A stretch of 64,000 bases of DNA from CBDIBC01 sp965276635 (GTDB lineage: Bacteria; Actinomycetota; Acidimicrobiia; Acidimicrobiales; Palsa-688), in NCBI GenBank assembly GCA_965276635.1, contig CBDIBC010000005.1:1426001-1490000 (forward strand), given 5' to 3'. Positions 60,934 to 64,000 of this stretch are shown piece after piece (within the stretch, counting starts at the first letter, position 1; each line of letters opens with the position of its first letter). The notes under the pieces were generated by a model, which searched no databases, had not been told where the DNA came from, and saw only the letters and a list, made by a program, of their open reading frames with translations. A program made the position numbers and the translations under genes.

Positions 60934-62596
60934 CCTGGTCATCCGGGGCGGGACGTTCTTCGACGGTACCGGTGCAGACGGAGTGGTCGCCGATGTGGCC
61001 GTCACCGACGGACGGGTCGTCGCCATCGGCCGGGTCGAGGAGGCAGGCATCGAGGAGATCGACGCCGACGGCCACTTCGTCACGCCCGGTTTTGTCGACG
61101 GCCACACCCATCTCGACGCCCAGATCTTCTGGGACCCCTACGCCGGCAGCCTGACCGCTCACGGGGTGACCTCCGCCGTCATGGGCAACTGCGGCTTCAG
61201 CCTCGCGCCCGGGAACGCCGACGAGGCGGACCTGGTCCTGCGCAGCATCGAGCGGGCCGAGGACATGTCCCGGGAGGCCATCCAACGGGGCGTGCCCTGG
61301 ACGTGGTCGTCGTTCCCCGGGTACGTCGACGTGGTCCGGGGGCTGCCCAAAGCCCTGAACCTGGCCGCGCAGATCGGGCACTCGGCTCTCCGGGCCGCGG
61401 TCATGGGGGAGCGGGCCTTCGAGGACGAGGCCACCGACGACGACCTGGCCGCCATGAGCTCCCAGGTCACGGGCGCCATCACCGCCGGAGCCACCGGTTT
61501 CAGCACGTCTCGCACCCGGGCCCACCTGACGAAGAGCGGAATCCCGGTGGCCAGCCGCTTCGCCGGCTGGCGGGAAGTTCAGGCCCTGGTCATGGCCATG
61601 GCCGACGCCGGAGCCGGCATGTTCCAGCTGGCGCCCGAGCGCAGCGACGATCCCGGAGCGGTAGCCGACTACCAGGGGCGCCTGGCCGACTTGGCTGCGG
61701 CCAGCGCCCGGCCGGTCACCTTCATGGTCGGGGGTGAGGAGGAGCAACTGGTCACCATCGACCGGGTTCGTGCCGCCGGCGGCACCGCTTTCGGGCAAGT
61801 CCACGTCCGCGGCTTCGAGAACGTGTACGGCTTCAAGACCCACCTCCCGTTCGACGAGCTGCCTGTGTGGCGGAAGGTGAGGGCCGGGTCCCACGAGGAG
61901 CAGGTCGCGGCTCTGCGGGATCCGGAGCTGCGCCGCCGGCTGATCGATGAGGCTGTCCACGGCAACTACGGCGAGAGCATCGGCGCGGAGATCCGGGCTC
62001 CCAAGTACGAGCAAGTTACTGTGGTCGGCGAGGCTGGCGATGCCTCCTTGGTGGACGTGGCGGGGGTTCGGCAGGTCCACCCGGTCGAGGCCATGATCGA
62101 CCTGTCCCGGGAGACCGATCTCAAGCAGCTGTTCCGGCAGCCGATCAGCGAGATCTCCGAGAACCTGGTGCTGGCGGCCCTACGCCACGAGCACACGGTT
62201 ATCGCCGCCTCCGACTCCGGCGCCCACATCTCTCAGATCCTCGACTCCAACATCCCGACCTACTTCCTCTCTCACTGGGTGCGCGACCGCCAAGCCTTCA
62301 CCTGGGCCGAGGCCATCGCCATGCTCACCGGCCGCCCGGCCGGCGTGTGGGGCCTGGCTGACAGGGGCGTGCTGCGGCTCGGCGCAGCCGCCGACATCGT
62401 TGTCTTCGACGCGGACCGGATCGGCAGCGGGCGGCCCAAGGTGGTCAACGACCTGCCGGACGGGGGACCCCGCCTGGCTCAGCCGGCGGTTGGCATCCTG
62501 GCCACCGTCGTCAACGGCCGCGTGGTCATGCACGAGGGTCAGGCCACCGGTGCCACGCCCGGAGTGCTCCTTCAGGGCACCCCGAGCGCCGCCTGA
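60926..62596 (+). CDS. N-acyl-D-amino-acid deacylase-like amidohydrolase
   Basis: 556 aa. N-terminal MADLVIRGGTFFDGTGADG and metal site GFVDGHTHLDAQIFWDP (His-x-His), then GVTSAVMGNCGFSLAPG with the Cys characteristic of D-aminoacylases, SDSGAHISQIL (catalytic Asp) and the C-terminal composite-domain strands ADIVVFDADRIG. Such enzymes release D-amino acids or cleave related amides. Substrate unknown; cotranscribed with the previous hydrolase. Confidence 0.88.
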   Translation: MADLVIRGGTFFDGTGADGVVADVAVTDGRVVAIGRVEEAGIEEIDADGHFVTPGFVDGHTHLDAQIFWDPYAGSLTAHGVTSAVMGNCGFSLAPGNADEADLVLRSIERAEDMSREAIQRGVPWTWSSFPGYVDVVRGLPKALNLAAQIGHSALRAAVMGERAFEDEATDDDLAAMSSQVTGAITAGATGFSTSRTRAHLTKSGIPVASRFAGWREVQALVMAMADAGAGMFQLAPERSDDPGAVADYQGRLADLAAASARPVTFMVGGEEEQLVTIDRVRAAGGTAFGQVHVRGFENVYGFKTHLPFDELPVWRKVRAGSHEEQVAALRDPELRRRLIDEAVHGNYGESIGAEIRAPKYEQVTVVGEAGDASLVDVAGVRQVHPVEAMIDLSRETDLKQLFRQPISEISENLVLAALRHEHTVIAASDSGAHISQILDSNIPTYFLSHWVRDRQAFTWAEAIAMLTGRPAGVWGLADRGVLRLGAAADIVVFDADRIGSGRPKVVNDLPDGGPRLAQPAVGILATVVNGRVVMHEGQATGATPGVLLQGTPSAA

Positions 62597-62602
62597 GTCG
62601 TC

Positions 62603-63171
62603 GTGCCTCCCCTGCTGGCGCCCGGTGCCACGGTCACCGAGGTCCTGGACCGTGTCCTCCAGGACGACCCCGGCCGTCAGGCCGTCAGCGACAGGCAGCA
62701 GCTGACCTACGGGCAGCTCGACGCGGCGGCCGACGCCGGCGCTGCCGCCCTCCACACCCTCGGCATCCGACCCGGTGACCGGATCGTGGTGTCGCTGCCC
62801 AACGAGATCCCGATCGTCGTCGCCTTCCACGCCGCCATGCGCCTCGGAGCCGTGTGGGTCGGCATCAACGGGGCCTTGGCCCCGCCGAGAAGGACGCCCT
62901 CATGCAGGTCGTGGAGCCGGCGATGATGCTGGCAGACCCGTCCACAGCCGACCTCCATCGCCCTATCGGGCAGTGGGTCGCCGCCTGCTTGGAAGTCGAC
63001 CCTGACGTTACGCTGACCGCCGACGGCGTGCGGGCCATCGACCTCGAGCGGCTGGCCCGCTACAAGGTTCCCGAGCAGATCGAGCTGGTCGAGCACCTCC
63101 CCCACAACGCCATGGGCAAGATCCAACGGGCGCCGCTGCAAGAGCGGCTGGCCCGCCAAGAGAAAGGATGA
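62603..63171 (+). pseudogene. AMP-binding CoA ligase with frameshift and large internal deletion
   Basis: The N-terminal ~95 residues (VTEVLDRVLQDDPGRQAVSDRQQLTYGQLDAAADAGAAAL...VWVGINGALAP) shift frame near 62885 (one G restored gives ALAPAEKDALM). The text then jumps from the beginning of the domain to the C-terminal LARYKVPEQIELVEHLPHNAMGKIQRAPLQ. The central ~300 residues with the AMP-binding motif are gone, so it cannot activate acids. Confidence 0.85.
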
Positions 63172-63180
63172 CCGACCGCC

Positions 63181-63510
63181 ATGAGGCACATCCTCATTGT
63201 CCTGTCCGACCCGGTCCCGGGCTCGGAGGACGCCTACCACGAGTGGTACACGGGGACCCACCTGCGGGAGATCGTGGCCACACCAGGCTTCCAGTCGGCT
63301 GAGCGCTTCGAATTCGTCAGCACCAACGGCGAGGACCCGTCGCACCGGCACATCGCCATCTACGAGTTCGAGGGCGACGTCGATGACGCCAAAGCGGCTC
63401 TGACCGCCGGGCGGACCACCCGGGTCCCGGTTCCCGACGCCATGGAGCCCAGCCCGACGTCGTGGTGGTTTACCAGCATCAGCGACCGGGTCGTCGACGA
63501 CGAGGCGTGA
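63181..63510 (+). CDS. EthD-like dimeric alpha/beta-barrel protein
   Basis: 109 aa. MRHILIVLSDPVPGSEDAYHEWYTGTHLREIVATPGFQSAERFEF is the ferredoxin-like start with the 'YH.WY...H..EI...PGF' theme of EthD-like/DUF4286 proteins found in catabolic operons. Role unknown. It starts 10 bp after the decayed ligase and overlaps the next start as GTGA. Confidence 0.72.
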   Translation: MRHILIVLSDPVPGSEDAYHEWYTGTHLREIVATPGFQSAERFEFVSTNGEDPSHRHIAIYEFEGDVDDAKAALTAGRTTRVPVPDAMEPSPTSWWFTSISDRVVDDEA

Positions 63511-64000
63511 GCGATACTCCACGGATCCGTGGATCCACGGACCCACGGACCGTCGAGGCCGACGGGCCACTACGGCTGGTCGTCCTCAACCGTCCGGCCC
63601 GGCTCAACGCCATCGACCGGGCCCTCCACGCTGCGCTGGTTGGGGTATGGCGCCAGTTGTCGCAGACGGAGAGGCCCGAGCGGTGATCCTCACCGGCACG
63701 GGCCCGGCGTTCAGCGCAGGCGGCGATTTGGATTGGATCAGCTCGTTCGTCGGGGACCCAGCCGCCGGTCGCGAGAGCCCATCCCCGCCGCGGTGGCCGT
63801 CGAGCTCGGGCTGGCCACCCGCACCGTGGCCCCGGATCAGCTGATGGACGAGGCCTACCGCCTAGCCCAGCGTCTGGCTGCCCAGCCGCCTCGGGCTATC
63901 CAGGGCACCAAGCGGGTCCTCAACATGCACCTGGCACGCGCCCTGTCCGGCGCCGTGCAGGTCGGGTTCGCCGAAGAGGAGGCGACGATGCGCTCGGAAG
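63507..64000 (+). pseudogene. Enoyl-CoA hydratase-like gene, frameshifted and internally deleted, runs off the window
   Basis: From GTG 63507: GPLRLVVLNRPARLNAIDRALHAALVGVWRQL, then shifted by one base VADGEARAVILTGTGPAFSAGGDLDWISSFVGDPAAG (oxyanion-hole and crotonase motifs). Then, in a third frame, comes the far C-terminal part AAVAVELGLATRTVAPDQLMDEAYRLAQRLAAQPPRAIQGTKRVLN. The centre with the second oxyanion loop is missing. Confidence 0.8.

Noticed and set aside
46691..64000. A second copy of the tRNA-Arg 3' end that would close the second element
   Set aside because: None recognised by eye; the right end is probably outside the window or too diverged, so no boundary is given.
54898..64000. 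Assigning the importer/amidohydrolase cluster to the tRNA-Arg element
   Set aside because: No boundary or mobility gene supports it; it may equally be chromosomal.

Overview
The window is high-GC, densely packed DNA from an actinomycete. The order rsmG-jag-yidC-yidD-rnpA-rpmH next to crgA-trpG-pknB-pbpA-rodA-pstP-fhaB-fhaA is the origin-proximal cell-wall and chromosome-start neighbourhood of Actinomycetota. The absence of pknA and of dnaA beside rpmH suggests a lineage away from mycobacteria and streptomycetes; Acidimicrobiia-like is a guess, not a demonstration.

Layout. 1-15.2 kb: conserved core, with a translationally coupled minus-strand operon (rpmH to rsmG), a CPBP protease, a 1-Cys peroxiredoxin, a thiolase, crgA/trpG, and the PASTA-kinase/elongasome operon. 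15.27-36.5 kb: a genomic island in tRNA-Leu(CAG). It carries a tyrosine integrase, an XRE repressor with twin operators, an excisionase-like HTH, a RepA-like ATPase, iteron/hairpin DNA and a MobF relaxase broken by one amber codon. Its cargo is an MFS exporter with DUF427 and TetR, and a hydrolase with TetR. Inside it is a nested insertion: a tetR-like gene cut by an IS21-family element, whose istA is cut in turn by a 3.8-kb element encoding two tyrosine recombinases. A diverged 39-bp copy of the tRNA end closes the island, and a third att-like core 1 kb further on encloses one AbiEii-like gene. 37.5-46.6 kb: intact chromosomal genes (GGDEF protein, cation efflux, methyltransferase, XdhC, pgi, HAD phosphatase, surE, YdeI-like). 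46.6-53.8 kb: a second integration module in tRNA-Arg(ACG), with an integrase of the same family, a decayed copy of the DUF3800-like gene that accompanies the first integrase, a zeta-toxin-like kinase, and then the most interesting locus. 53.9-64 kb: a GntR-controlled branched-chain-type ABC importer (with LivH, LivM and LivG fused) followed by two amidohydrolases, an EthD-like protein, and decayed CoA-ligase and enoyl-CoA-hydratase genes.

The highlighted system (49.3-52.8 kb) is XRE regulator - ImmA/IrrE-type metallopeptidase - 31-bp perfect palindrome - tri-domain ubiquitin-like protein - ThiF/E1-like enzyme - DUF6527-like protein. The last three genes overlap (26 bp and 1 bp). It reads as a bacterial ubiquitin-like conjugation cassette placed behind a protease-relieved repressor switch, on a mobile island beside a zeta-like toxin. 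The gene families are known. The regulatory wiring, the extra beta-grasp-like repeats and the unusual E1 cysteine are what deserve testing.

Gene decay (frameshifts, the amber codon, internal deletions) is confined to the island segments and the last 1.4 kb. The conserved core genes are all open.
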